Assembly (NCBI GenBank): GCA_965364735.1
Contig: CBDTYW010000203.1
Span: 1 to 6,971, forward strand
Length of the DNA: 6,971 nt
Reading direction: 5' to 3'
Source: CBDTYW01 sp965364735
GTDB lineage: Bacteria; Actinomycetota; Nitriliruptoria; Nitriliruptorales; Nitriliruptoraceae
The notes under the pieces are model-generated. The model had not been told where the DNA came from, ran no database searches, and saw only the letters and a list, made by a program, of their open reading frames with translations. The position numbers and the translations under genes were made by a program. Every line of letters starts with the position of its first letter. Positions within the stretch are counted from its first letter, which is position 1. Shown one piece after another: positions 1 to 5,821 of this stretch.

Positions 1-108
1 CCTGTCGTCGATCCCGCTCCGGCGGCGCCGCTCCCGTCGACGGGCGGCGGCCTCGCGCTCGCAGCCTTGGCGACGCTCGGGCTCGCACGCACGCTGCGGA
101 GGCGATGA
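1..108 (+). CDS. C-terminus of a surface protein with LPXTG-like sorting signal (partial)
   Basis: Frame 1 is open from the window edge to TGA at 106-108 and gives 35 residues. They form a classic tripartite cell-wall sorting signal: a Pro/Ala-rich linker (residues 1-10), the pentapeptide LPSTG (residues 11-15, bases 31-45), a short Gly/Ala/Leu hydrophobic stretch (about residues 16-29), and a positive tail of RTLRRR directly before the stop. In actinobacteria and Firmicutes, sortases cleave such signals between T and G and attach the protein to the cell envelope. The rest of the protein lies outside the window, so its function is unknown. The hydrophobic stretch is rather short, so the protein could instead be simply membrane-anchored. 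The signal is seen directly; sortase processing is inferred. Confidence 0.7.
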   Translation, partial: PVVDPAPAAPLPSTGGGLALAALATLGLARTLRRR

Positions 109-182
109 CCACTGCCGGGCGCGCCCATCTTGACGACGCTCTGCGCTTCCTGCGCCACATCCTCCCGCAACGCTGAGCCGAC

Positions 183-482
183 ATGTGTGACGACGAGGGA
201 CGGCGGCGCCTCACCCGTCGGCCGATCGCGCTCGTCGGGAACATGGCGACGCTGACCGCGCTGCAGCAGTCGCGCGGCGGCGGCATGCACGTCGAGGCGA
301 GCTGGATCTTCACCAAGAACGACGTGAAGGCGAACGTCCTCGTGATGGCCGCCGCCGCCGTGACGTTCCTGATCGACAGCCCCATCCCGGACCTCGTCGC
401 CGGCATCGTGATCTTCGGGGTCATCGCACGTGGCTCGCGCCAGATCCTGAAGCTGTCCGCCGCCGGAGCCACCGCCCCGTAG
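183..482 (+). CDS. Truncated cation diffusion facilitator (CDF)-like transporter, C-terminal part only
   Basis: This 99-residue ORF resembles the second half of CDF cation/proton antiporters. The similarity starts abruptly near residue 14 (PIALVGN, end of TM4), continues through the TM4-TM5 linker and the amphipathic start of TM5 (HVEASWIFTKND, residues 36-47), and ends with two membrane segments (about 48-64 and 69-84) and a short tail. Asp47 sits where the TM5 metal ligand (HxxxD) lies in CDF proteins; the matching His position is Phe43. Full CDF proteins are about 200-300 residues with six membrane segments, so TM1-3 and the TM2 DxxxD site are missing. The same frame has a stop at 174-176, and its upstream translation does not look like CDF. 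The first ATG (183) has a poor ribosome site; ATG at 243 is an alternative. It is probably a decayed gene. A retained small membrane protein is possible but less likely. Confidence 0.6.
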   Translation: MCDDEGRRRLTRRPIALVGNMATLTALQQSRGGGMHVEASWIFTKNDVKANVLVMAAAAVTFLIDSPIPDLVAGIVIFGVIARGSRQILKLSAAGATAP

Positions 483-495
483 CAGCCGTGATCGG

Positions 496-831
496 TCAGG
501 CGGACAGATGTCCGAGGCCGGCGACGCGAAGGGTTGCGGCCACGCGCCCCGCCGATGCCACGTGCTCGGTCGGCGGGAAGTCACACGCGGCCAGACCATC
601 CGCGAGAACCGCGGCCACATGCGATGGCGCGACGTCGCCCAGCATCCGCACGCCCAGCTGGAGCAACGAGATCGTCTCGCCCGCGGAGCCGACGAGCACG
701 AAGCGGAACACCCCGCTGTCGCTCGACCAGCCGATCACCGGGACCTCGTCACGGTCCCACCAGATCGCGGCGACCTCGGCGAGGCCAGGCGCAGGCACCG
801 AGGCCGTGGCATCCGCTGCGTCGTGGTTCAT
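496..831 (-). CDS. Hypothetical protein, 111 residues
   Basis: I do not recognise the family. The gene looks real: ATG at 831 is preceded by GGAGG four bases upstream, and nearly every codon ends in G or C. The translated protein is a plausible soluble alpha/beta sequence: an N-terminal helix-like stretch (about 16-25), strand-like segments WWDRDEVPVIGW and VFRFVLVG (about 24-49), then Ala/Val-rich helices (about 53-82 and 93-106). There is no signal peptide, membrane segment or obvious catalytic motif. It lies 102 bp behind the CsbD-like gene on the same strand, separated by a strong hairpin, so it may depend on readthrough or its own promoter. Its stop is 13 bp from the end of the truncated transporter on the other strand. 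Confidence 0.6.
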   Translation of the reverse strand: MNHDAADATASVPAPGLAEVAAIWWDRDEVPVIGWSSDSGVFRFVLVGSAGETISLLQLGVRMLGDVAPSHVAAVLADGLAACDFPPTEHVASAGRVAATLRVAGLGHLSA

Positions 832-886
832 GTCGCCTCCGCCGTCAGCATCGCACGCTTCAGCCCGCTCCGGCGACCCGACGCGG

Positions 887-917
887 CGACGCGCCCCCGA
901 GGATCGGAGGCGCGTCG
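887..917 (-). terminator. GC-rich hairpin behind the CsbD-like gene, probable terminator
   Basis: The arms CGACGCGCC (887-895) and GGCGCGTCG (909-917) pair perfectly over 9 bp. After one C-A mismatch the stem continues for three more pairs (897-899 with 905-907), closing on a five-base loop (900-904). It starts 17 bases after the stop codon of the minus-strand CsbD-like gene. There is no clear T-run on either side, which is common for terminator hairpins in high-GC actinobacteria. The structure is seen in the sequence; termination is inferred from its position. Confidence 0.6.
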
Positions 918-933
918 TGGCGTTCAGGCGGGG

Positions 934-1170
934 TCAGCTCTGGTGCGAGCGCTGCTCTGCTTCCTTCGCCTCGGCCACGGCACGGGCCGTGTCTGCCTCG
1001 GCTTCCTTCTTGGCGACATCGCGCTGCGCTGCGGCCTTCTCCTGCTGCGCCTCGCCTTCCTGCTCCAGCTCGGCGTTGCCGGACACGACTCCGGCCACTT
1101 CCTTGGCCTTGCCCTTGACGTCCTCGATGACGCCCTTGACGCCGGACTTGGGACCGCTGTCCTTGTTCAT
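934..1170 (-). CDS. CsbD-like / microaggregate-binding protein 1 (Mbp1)-like stress protein
   Basis: This 78-residue, highly charged, Cys-free protein is rich in Ala, Glu and Lys. Residues 1-34 carry the CsbD-type core (GVKGVIEDVKGKAKEVAG, then an NAELEQEG segment). The remainder (about 35-78, from AQQEKAAAQRDVAKKEAEAD onward) is a continuous Ala/Glu/Lys helix. This matches actinobacterial proteins annotated as CsbD family or microaggregate-binding protein 1; CsbD of Bacillus is a sigma-B general stress protein of unknown biochemical role. The start at ATG 1170 is chosen because the conserved family sequence begins there and a purine-rich GAGAG lies upstream. The frame stays open to 1317, but that extension is not conserved-looking. 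It is probably cytoplasmic. It diverges from the Cys-rich small gene at 1342. Confidence 0.85.
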   Translation of the reverse strand: MNKDSGPKSGVKGVIEDVKGKAKEVAGVVSGNAELEQEGEAQQEKAAAQRDVAKKEAEADTARAVAEAKEAEQRSHQS

Positions 1171-1249
1171 GTTTCGCTCTCGTGTTGACTGAGGGGGATG
1201 CCGTCTCGCTCGACGGACGGCCAGAGCCTGCCCGCCGACGACATCGGAC

Positions 1250-1255
1250 ATACCC
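1250..1255 (-). promoter_or_regulatory. Possible sigma-B/sigma-F type -10 box (GGGTAT) for the CsbD-like gene
   Basis: The minus strand reads GGGTAT here, the exact -10 consensus of sigma-B/F-type promoters in actinobacteria. It lies about 80 bases upstream of the CsbD-like start codon, and CsbD proteins are known sigma-B regulon members. However, no good GTTT-like -35 element sits 14-16 bases further upstream; the nearest GTTC is about 23 bases away. One hexamer can occur by chance, so this is weak. Confidence 0.25.
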
Positions 1256-1272
1256 GGCCCACGAGCCCACAG

Positions 1273-1300
1273 TTGCACGAACGCGTAATGTCCGTACAAT
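1273..1300 (+). promoter_or_regulatory. Possible housekeeping promoter for the Cys-rich small gene
   Basis: TTGCAC at 1273-1278 and TACAAT at 1295-1300 are separated by 16 bases. The -10 box matches TATAAT in five of six positions and is unusually AT-rich for this DNA; the -35 matches only the TTG. Transcription would start near 1307, about 35 bases before the ATG at 1342. The spacing fits a sigma-70-type promoter. Confidence 0.4.
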
Positions 1301-1341
1301 TCCACCAGACACCTCACTCTCTCCCCACGTCAGGCTCCCCG

Positions 1342-1521
1342 ATGTGCAGCCCCACCCGTTGCCGCAGCTGCAGCAAGACGACCTGGTCCGGATGCGGCCA
1401 GCACGTCGACCAGGTCATGCGCAGCGTGCCCAAGGCTCAGCAGTGCAGCTGCTCGTCCAAGCCGGCAGCGCCCAACACCGCGCGCTCCGGCTCGCTGATG
1501 TCACGGCTCCGCGGCCGCTGA
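1342..1521 (+). CDS. Cys-rich small protein of the actinobacterial 'MCxxxxCRxC...GCGQHVDQVM' type
   Basis: This 59-residue protein has six cysteines and one histidine in its first 37 residues: Cys2, Cys7, Cys10, Cys18, His21, Cys35 and Cys37. The segment KTTWSGCGQHVDQVM (12-26) is a signature I recognise from short, mostly uncharacterised actinobacterial proteins, which supports ATG 1342 as the true start although the frame is open further upstream (ATG 1198, ATG 1288). The paired cysteines (CRSC, CSC) and the GCGQH motif suggest a small zinc or other metal-binding knuckle. Function is unknown. The C-terminal tail (about 38-59) is Ser/Arg-rich and low in complexity. The ribosome site is weak. 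The last 21 bases overlap the end of the convergent GNAT gene. Confidence 0.7.
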   Translation: MCSPTRCRSCSKTTWSGCGQHVDQVMRSVPKAQQCSCSSKPAAPNTARSGSLMSRLRGR

Positions 1522-2655
1522 CCGACCGCGACTCGCCGTCGTCTGCCACTGCTGGTGGAGTCCCACGAGCTTCTGCCCGACGGCCGTCGCCACGTTCCGC
1601 CACAGCTGGGCCGCGACGGCCGGCGCCTCCTCGGTCAGCCGCAGGATCGCCTTCTCGTTGAGGCTGATCACGCGGGCCGTCTCGGAGACCACGACCACGT
1701 CGGTGAGCCGTTCCGCATGCAGCAGGAGCGCGAGCTCACCGACGACGTCGCCGGCCGTCAGGACCGCGACGACGTGGACGCCGTCGCGGACCTCGAGGGT
1801 GCCATCGGCCACCAAGAACATGGTGCGGTCGATGTTGCGCTGCTGGACGACGTGGTCTCCCCGTACGCAGGCGATCTCGAATCCGCGGTCCATCACCATG
1901 GCCAGGGCGCCTTCGTCAAGGCCCTCGAGCACGCCGGTCCGCTCCGTCGGCCGGGCCGCGTCGCCGAAGCGCGATGCGAGCAGCGCCACGGCGTCCCGCC
2001 CCACGGGCTGCACGGTCGCCGCTGATGGCAGCAACGCGATGAGGTCGGCCGGTGGCTCGGCCTCGTGTCCGAGGTAGGACTCGAACGCGAGGATCGGAGA
2101 CCCGATCCGCCGGAGGTGGTCGACGTCGTCGACCAGCAGCACCAACGGGACCATCAATCCGATCATCGGGTCGTTGTAGGTGGATCGGAAGGTCCGGAAC
2201 CCCAGGCCTGTGTAGAGGTTCAGCAGGTGCGGCTGGGCATCGCACACGCAGACGCTCACGCCGTGTTCCCGGCTGAACCAGCCCGCTGCCTCGAAGAGCG
2301 CAACAGGCACCATCGAGCCCCGGAGCTCCTCCGGGACCATGAACCGTGTCAGGATCACGACCTCGTCGAGCCGCGCCGCCTCCGCGAACATCGACGGCGA
2401 GTACGCCTCCTCATGATCCTCCGAGAACGGCCCGTCGCCGCCCCAGGTGATCCTCAGCGTTCCGACGATCCGTCCGTCCTCGTCCTCTGCGAGGTAGATG
2501 TGCGCGGCGTCGTCGTGCGGGTCCGACATCGTCCGGTCCTCATGGTCCAGGCCAGCGGTCGTGTAGTTCATCTCCTCGTGGTAGATCTCGTATCGGAGCC
2601 GGAACACCGCCTGGCGATCCTCCTCCGTCTGCGCCGTCCTGACCGTGACCTCCAT
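1501..2655 (-). CDS. GNAT acyltransferase (N-acyl amino acid synthase-like) fused to a cyclic-nucleotide-binding domain
   Basis: This 384-residue protein has two domains. Residues 1-190 form a GNAT fold resembling the FeeM/N-acyl amino acid synthase and autoinducer-synthase group: LRYEIYHEEMNY (20-31), HDDAAHIYLAED (48-59), the beta-strand GRIVGTLRI (61-69), TRFMVPEELRGS (103-114) and LLNLYTGLGFR (144-154). Residues 245-365 form a CAP-type cNMP-binding domain with an intact phosphate-binding cassette: GELALL (306-311), Arg316 and Thr318. The likely role is an acyltransferase (acyl-CoA or acyl-ACP donor, acceptor unknown) controlled by cAMP or cGMP; this is inferred. Mycobacterial PatA lysine acetylases have the opposite order, CNBD then GNAT. 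No signal peptide or membrane segment is present. The start is supported by AGGGAG about nine bases upstream. The gene diverges from the molybdoenzyme gene across a 120-bp promoter region. Confidence 0.85.
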   Translation of the reverse strand: MEVTVRTAQTEEDRQAVFRLRYEIYHEEMNYTTAGLDHEDRTMSDPHDDAAHIYLAEDEDGRIVGTLRITWGGDGPFSEDHEEAYSPSMFAEAARLDEVVILTRFMVPEELRGSMVPVALFEAAGWFSREHGVSVCVCDAQPHLLNLYTGLGFRTFRSTYNDPMIGLMVPLVLLVDDVDHLRRIGSPILAFESYLGHEAEPPADLIALLPSAATVQPVGRDAVALLASRFGDAARPTERTGVLEGLDEGALAMVMDRGFEIACVRGDHVVQQRNIDRTMFLVADGTLEVRDGVHVVAVLTAGDVVGELALLLHAERLTDVVVVSETARVISLNEKAILRLTEEAPAVAAQLWRNVATAVGQKLVGLHQQWQTTASRGRSAAAEP

Positions 2656-2682
2656 GTGGCTGCTCCCTCTGCGCCCGCTTGG

Positions 2683-2711
2683 ACGCTAGAGCCGTGCGGA
2701 CCCCGCGTCGA
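2683..2711 (-). promoter_or_regulatory. Candidate promoter for the GNAT-CNBD gene
   Basis: On the minus strand TCGACG (2711-2706) and TAGCGT (2688-2683) are separated by exactly 17 bases. They match TTGACA in four of six and the loose actinobacterial -10 pattern TAnnnT. The start point would be near 2676, about 20 bases before the ATG at 2655. The -10 box begins inside the left arm of the 9-bp inverted repeat. Confidence 0.4.
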
Positions 2712-2749
2712 GCGTCGCCAGTCCCCCGTCCGCGACCACCCGGCTCTAG
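2686..2749. repeat. 9-bp inverted repeat within the divergent promoter region
   Basis: CTAGAGCCG at 2686-2694 and its perfect reverse complement CGGCTCTAG at 2741-2749 are separated by 46 bases. Each arm ends 30 or fewer bases from one of the two divergent start codons, so on each strand the motif CGGCTCTAG runs directly into a possible -10 box. The arrangement fits paired operators or a shared promoter motif recognised in both orientations. The repeat is seen directly; its role is inferred. Confidence 0.6.
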
Positions 2750-2752
2750 GTT
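2747..2752 (+). promoter_or_regulatory. Candidate -10 box of the molybdoenzyme gene
   Basis: TAGGTT (TAnnnT pattern) overlaps the right arm of the inverted repeat and mirrors TAGCGT on the other strand. It would give a start near 2759 and a leader of about 17 bases. The -35 region 17 bases upstream is C-rich with no recognisable box, so the promoter would need an activator or another sigma factor. Confidence 0.3.
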
Positions 2753-2775
2753 GTCGTCCACGGGAGAGGGTGAGC

Positions 2776-4917
2776 ATGACGACGGTGCGGCGCGCGTGTC
2801 AGTGGTGTGAGGCGATCTGTGGGCTCGAGATCGAGGTCGAGGACAACCGGATCCTGAGCGTCGTCGGCGACGAGACGGACCCGTTGTCGCAGGGGTTCCT
2901 GTGTCCGAAGGGCGCGGCGACCGTCGAGGTCGCGGCCGACCCGGACCGGCTCCGGACCCCGGTGAGGCGGCAGCCCGACGGGACGTTCACCGAGATCGGC
3001 TGGGACGAGGCCTTCGACCTCGCCGGTGACCTGCTCAGGAAGCTCCGCGTCGAGCACGGCAACGACTCCATCGCGACCTACATCGGCAACCCGGCGGGCA
3101 CCGCGACGGCGGCGTTCCACATCGGGATGCTCATCGATGCGATCGGGACGCGCAATCAGTTCTCGGCGGCGTCGACGGACCAGTCGCCGCAGTCGCTCGT
3201 GTCGTGGCTGCTGTTCGGCAACCAGTTCATCTTCCCCGTCCCCGATCTCGACCGCACCGACCACCTGTTCATCCTCGGCGCGAACCCGATCGTGTCGAAT
3301 GGCTCGCTCGTGTCCGCGCCCGACTGGCGTCGCAGGATCCGCGGGATCAAGGATCGCGGCGGCAAGGTCGTCGTCGTGGACCCTCGCCGCACCGAGACCG
3401 CGCGGACCGCCGGCAACCATGTCGCCGTCCGCCCTGGTGCGGACGCCCTGCTCGTCGCCGCGATGATCCAGGTGATCGACGAGGAGCGCCTCGTCCGGCT
3501 GGGTCGCGCGGCGACGTTCACCGACGAGGTCGACGTCCTGCTCGACGCCGTCCGTGAGGTCACGCCAGAACGCGTCGCCGCGACCGTCGGGATCACCGCG
3601 GAGGAGATCCGCACGCTCGCGATCGAGTTCGCGACCGCCCCGAGCGCAGCTGCCTACTCACGGATCGGGCCGTGCCACACGCGCGACGGCTCGGTCGTCG
3701 CGTGGCTCGTCATCGCGCTGAACGTCGTGACCGGCAACCTCGACCGGGTGGGTGGAGCGATGTTCACCCGTCCCCCGTTCGACCTGCAGAAGATGGTCGC
3801 CCTCACAGGTCGCGGCGGCTCCTACGACACCCACCGCAGTCGTGTCGCGGGACACCCCGAGGTCAACGGCGAGTACCCGATCGCCACCCTTGCCGACGAG
3901 ATCGAGACACCGGGTGAGGGCCAGGTCCGAGGCCTGCTGCTGATCGGCGGGAACATCACGCGCTCCGCGCCAAACGGTGACCGCCTCACCCGCGGCATCG
4001 AGCAGCTCGACGTCGTGATCGCGGTCGACCCGTACATCAACGAGACGACGCGCCACGCCGACGTGATCCTTCCGCCGATCGCCCCGTACGAGCGTGAGCA
4101 CTTCGACTACGTCTTCACGACCTGGGCCGTGCGCAACCACGCGCGCCTCTCACCGCCCGCCATCGCCCCGCACCCCGACTCACGCACCGAGCACGACATC
4201 CTCAACCAGCTCGCACGACGCATCGGCGTGACCGTGAAGGAGCGGGCGTCGCTGCGGCTCGCGACCGCGGCGATGTCGGACCCGATGCGCACCTTCGACC
4301 TCGGCATCAAGGCCGGCCCGTGGGGTCTGCGACGCGGCCGCACAGGTCTCTCGATCAAGAAGCTCCGCGCGGCCGGCGGCACGATCGACCTCGGCCCGCT
4401 CACGCCGGAGATGCCCGGCCGGCTGTTCACCGACGACCAGCGCCTGCACCTCTCACCGAAGCTGCTCGTCGACGCGCTCGCGGCCGCCGTCGAAGAGCTG
4501 CTCGCCGCGGCGAGCAACGATGCCGACCAGCTCCAGCTGCTCGGACGTCGCCAGCTGCGCAGCAAGAACACCTGGATGCACAACTCGCCGATGCTCGTGA
4601 AGGGCCGCGACCGCTGCACGTTGCTGATCCACCCCAACGATGCCAAGGAACGCGGCATCGAGGACGGCGACACGGTCACGGTGACGAGCCGCGTCGGCGA
4701 AGTTCGCGTGCCGGCCGAGGTCACCGAGGACCTCGCGATCGGCGTCGTCAGCATCCCGCACGGATGGGGTCACGACGCCGACGAGATGCAGGCCTCGGTG
4801 GCGCGCGCGAACCCCGGGGCGAGCGTCAACACGCTCACCGACGACCGGCTGCTCGAACGCCTCACCGGCAACGCCGCGTTCAGCGACCTCCGTGTCACCG
4901 TCGCCCGGAGCGGCTGA
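2776..4917 (+). CDS. Molybdopterin-dependent oxidoreductase (DMSO reductase superfamily, formate dehydrogenase-like)
   Basis: This 713-residue protein begins with a [4Fe-4S]-binding motif, Cys8-x2-Cys11-x3-Cys15-x27-Cys43-Pro-Lys-Gly. The molybdopterin-binding body follows, with LFILGANPIVSNG, VVVVDPRRTETA, NVVTGNLDRVGGAMF and ADVILPP motifs. From about Asn598 (NTWMHNSPML) a dinucleotide-binding C-terminal domain ends in GASVNTLTDD. It should bind Mo or W bis-MGD. There is no Tat signal, so it is cytoplasmic. Length is normal for single-subunit enzymes; no partner subunit or cofactor chaperone gene is adjacent. The segment where FdhF has Sec140 reads SAASTDQSP (130-138), without Cys or Sec; alignment on the proline puts Asp135 there. 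The substrate is unknown and formate is not established. ATG 2776 is chosen because GGGAGAGGG lies just upstream and the Fe-S motif begins at residue 8; an in-frame GTG at 2770 is possible, and the open frame back to 2065 is antisense to the GNAT gene. Confidence 0.9.
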   Translation: MTTVRRACQWCEAICGLEIEVEDNRILSVVGDETDPLSQGFLCPKGAATVEVAADPDRLRTPVRRQPDGTFTEIGWDEAFDLAGDLLRKLRVEHGNDSIATYIGNPAGTATAAFHIGMLIDAIGTRNQFSAASTDQSPQSLVSWLLFGNQFIFPVPDLDRTDHLFILGANPIVSNGSLVSAPDWRRRIRGIKDRGGKVVVVDPRRTETARTAGNHVAVRPGADALLVAAMIQVIDEERLVRLGRAATFTDEVDVLLDAVREVTPERVAATVGITAEEIRTLAIEFATAPSAAAYSRIGPCHTRDGSVVAWLVIALNVVTGNLDRVGGAMFTRPPFDLQKMVALTGRGGSYDTHRSRVAGHPEVNGEYPIATLADEIETPGEGQVRGLLLIGGNITRSAPNGDRLTRGIEQLDVVIAVDPYINETTRHADVILPPIAPYEREHFDYVFTTWAVRNHARLSPPAIAPHPDSRTEHDILNQLARRIGVTVKERASLRLATAAMSDPMRTFDLGIKAGPWGLRRGRTGLSIKKLRAAGGTIDLGPLTPEMPGRLFTDDQRLHLSPKLLVDALAAAVEELLAAASNDADQLQLLGRRQLRSKNTWMHNSPMLVKGRDRCTLLIHPNDAKERGIEDGDTVTVTSRVGEVRVPAEVTEDLAIGVVSIPHGWGHDADEMQASVARANPGASVNTLTDDRLLERLTGNAAFSDLRVTVARSG

Positions 4918-4960
4918 GCCTCACGTTGCGCCCATGGCCACCCCCACCGGTTCCATCAGG

Positions 4961-5794
4961 TCACCCGTCTCCGGCCCAACGCTCCGCCACCGCGTCGGGG
5001 ACGAACGCCAGCGGATCGTGCGCCTTGAGCATCTGTGGGTAGCGCAGCGGCGGCTCGTGGCCGGCGCGTCGCATCCCGCGCTCGATCTCGGCGATGACGG
5101 TGCGCGAGACCTCGACGCGGGCGTGGCGCTTGTTCTCGGCCGAGATGACGTGCCACGGGGCGTCCGGCTGGTCGGTGCGCTCGAGCATGTCCTCCACCGC
5201 GGCCTCGTACTCCACGCGTCGCTCGCGGTTGCGCCAGTCCTCGTCGGTGAGCTTCCAGCTCTTCAGCGGATCCCGAGCGCGACGCTCGAACCGGCGCATC
5301 TGCTCCTCCGGCGAGATGTGCAGCCAGAACTTGACGATGATCATGCCCTCGCCGGCGAGCGACCGTTCGAAGTCGTGGATCTCCTGGTAGCCGCGCTCCC
5401 ACGCCTCGGGAGGGCAGAAGCCCTCGACCCGCTCGACGAGCACGCGCCCGTACCAGGACCGGTCGAACACGCACATCCCGCCGTCGCCGGGCAGGTTCGG
5501 CCAGAACCGCCAGAGGAAGTGGTGGCGCTTCTCGCGCGAGCTCGGCGCGGCGTACTGCATGACCGAGACGTGGCGCGGGTCGATCGGCTGGACCAGCCGC
5601 CGGATGCAGCCACCCTTGCCCGCCGCGTCCCAACCCTCGAAGACGACGCAGACGGCCGGGCCGACGTTGCCGTCGAGGTGTCCGCCCAAGCTGAGACGCA
5701 GCAGCTGGAGCCGCGTCCATGCGGCCTCGAGCCGCTTGGCCTCCTGCTTGCGGCTCAGCCGTGGGGTGAGATCCACCTTGTCCAGTCGCCCCAT
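4961..5794 (-). CDS. ppk2: Polyphosphate kinase 2 (PPK2) family protein, single domain
   Basis: This 277-residue protein has the complete PPK2 core: Walker A GWDAAGKGG (54-62), the Walker B/catalytic segment VFDRSWYGRVLVERV (109-123) and the lid RRARDPLKSWKLTDEDW (171-187), followed by APWHVISAENKRHARV (212-227). PPK2 enzymes move phosphate between polyphosphate and nucleotides. The motifs look most like those of the polyphosphate:AMP phosphotransferase (PAP, class II) domains, here as one domain rather than the fused pair, so AMP-to-ADP activity is possible; nucleotide preference cannot be read from sequence alone. It is cytoplasmic. The ATG at 5794 is preceded by a strong GGGAGG about eight bases upstream. 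It follows the GntR gene by 68 bp on the same strand and converges with the molybdoenzyme gene 43 bp away, with no clear terminator between them. Confidence 0.9.
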   Translation of the reverse strand: MGRLDKVDLTPRLSRKQEAKRLEAAWTRLQLLRLSLGGHLDGNVGPAVCVVFEGWDAAGKGGCIRRLVQPIDPRHVSVMQYAAPSSREKRHHFLWRFWPNLPGDGGMCVFDRSWYGRVLVERVEGFCPPEAWERGYQEIHDFERSLAGEGMIIVKFWLHISPEEQMRRFERRARDPLKSWKLTDEDWRNRERRVEYEAAVEDMLERTDQPDAPWHVISAENKRHARVEVSRTVIAEIERGMRRAGHEPPLRYPQMLKAHDPLAFVPDAVAERWAGDG

Positions 5795-5821
5795 GCCCGA
5801 TTCCTCCCGCGTCCGCCGTCA

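Noticed and set aside
117..126. Perfect 10-bp palindrome GGGCGCGCCC after the surface protein gene.
   Set aside because: It has no loop or T-run and is easily produced by chance in DNA of this composition.
105..176. A 23-codon ORF whose ATG overlaps the stop of the surface protein gene (ATGA).
   Set aside because: It has no ribosome site of its own, no recognisable sequence and is very short. It lies in the frame of the truncated transporter but does not resemble CDF sequence.
508..1188. Several long plus-strand ORFs over 488-1192.
   Set aside because: They run antisense to the 111-residue gene and the CsbD-like gene and have low-complexity Arg/Ala/Ser translations.
1171..1317. N-terminal extension of the CsbD-like protein to an ATG at 1317.
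   Set aside because: The extension is unlike the family, and the conserved protein starts at 1170.
2065..2775. In-frame extension of the molybdoenzyme frame upstream of 2776.
   Set aside because: It is antisense to the GNAT-CNBD gene, low in plausible protein features, and the ribosome site and Fe-S motif place the start at 2776.
4918..4960. Gap between the convergent molybdoenzyme and ppk2 genes examined for a bidirectional terminator.
   Set aside because: No convincing inverted repeat or T-run was found.
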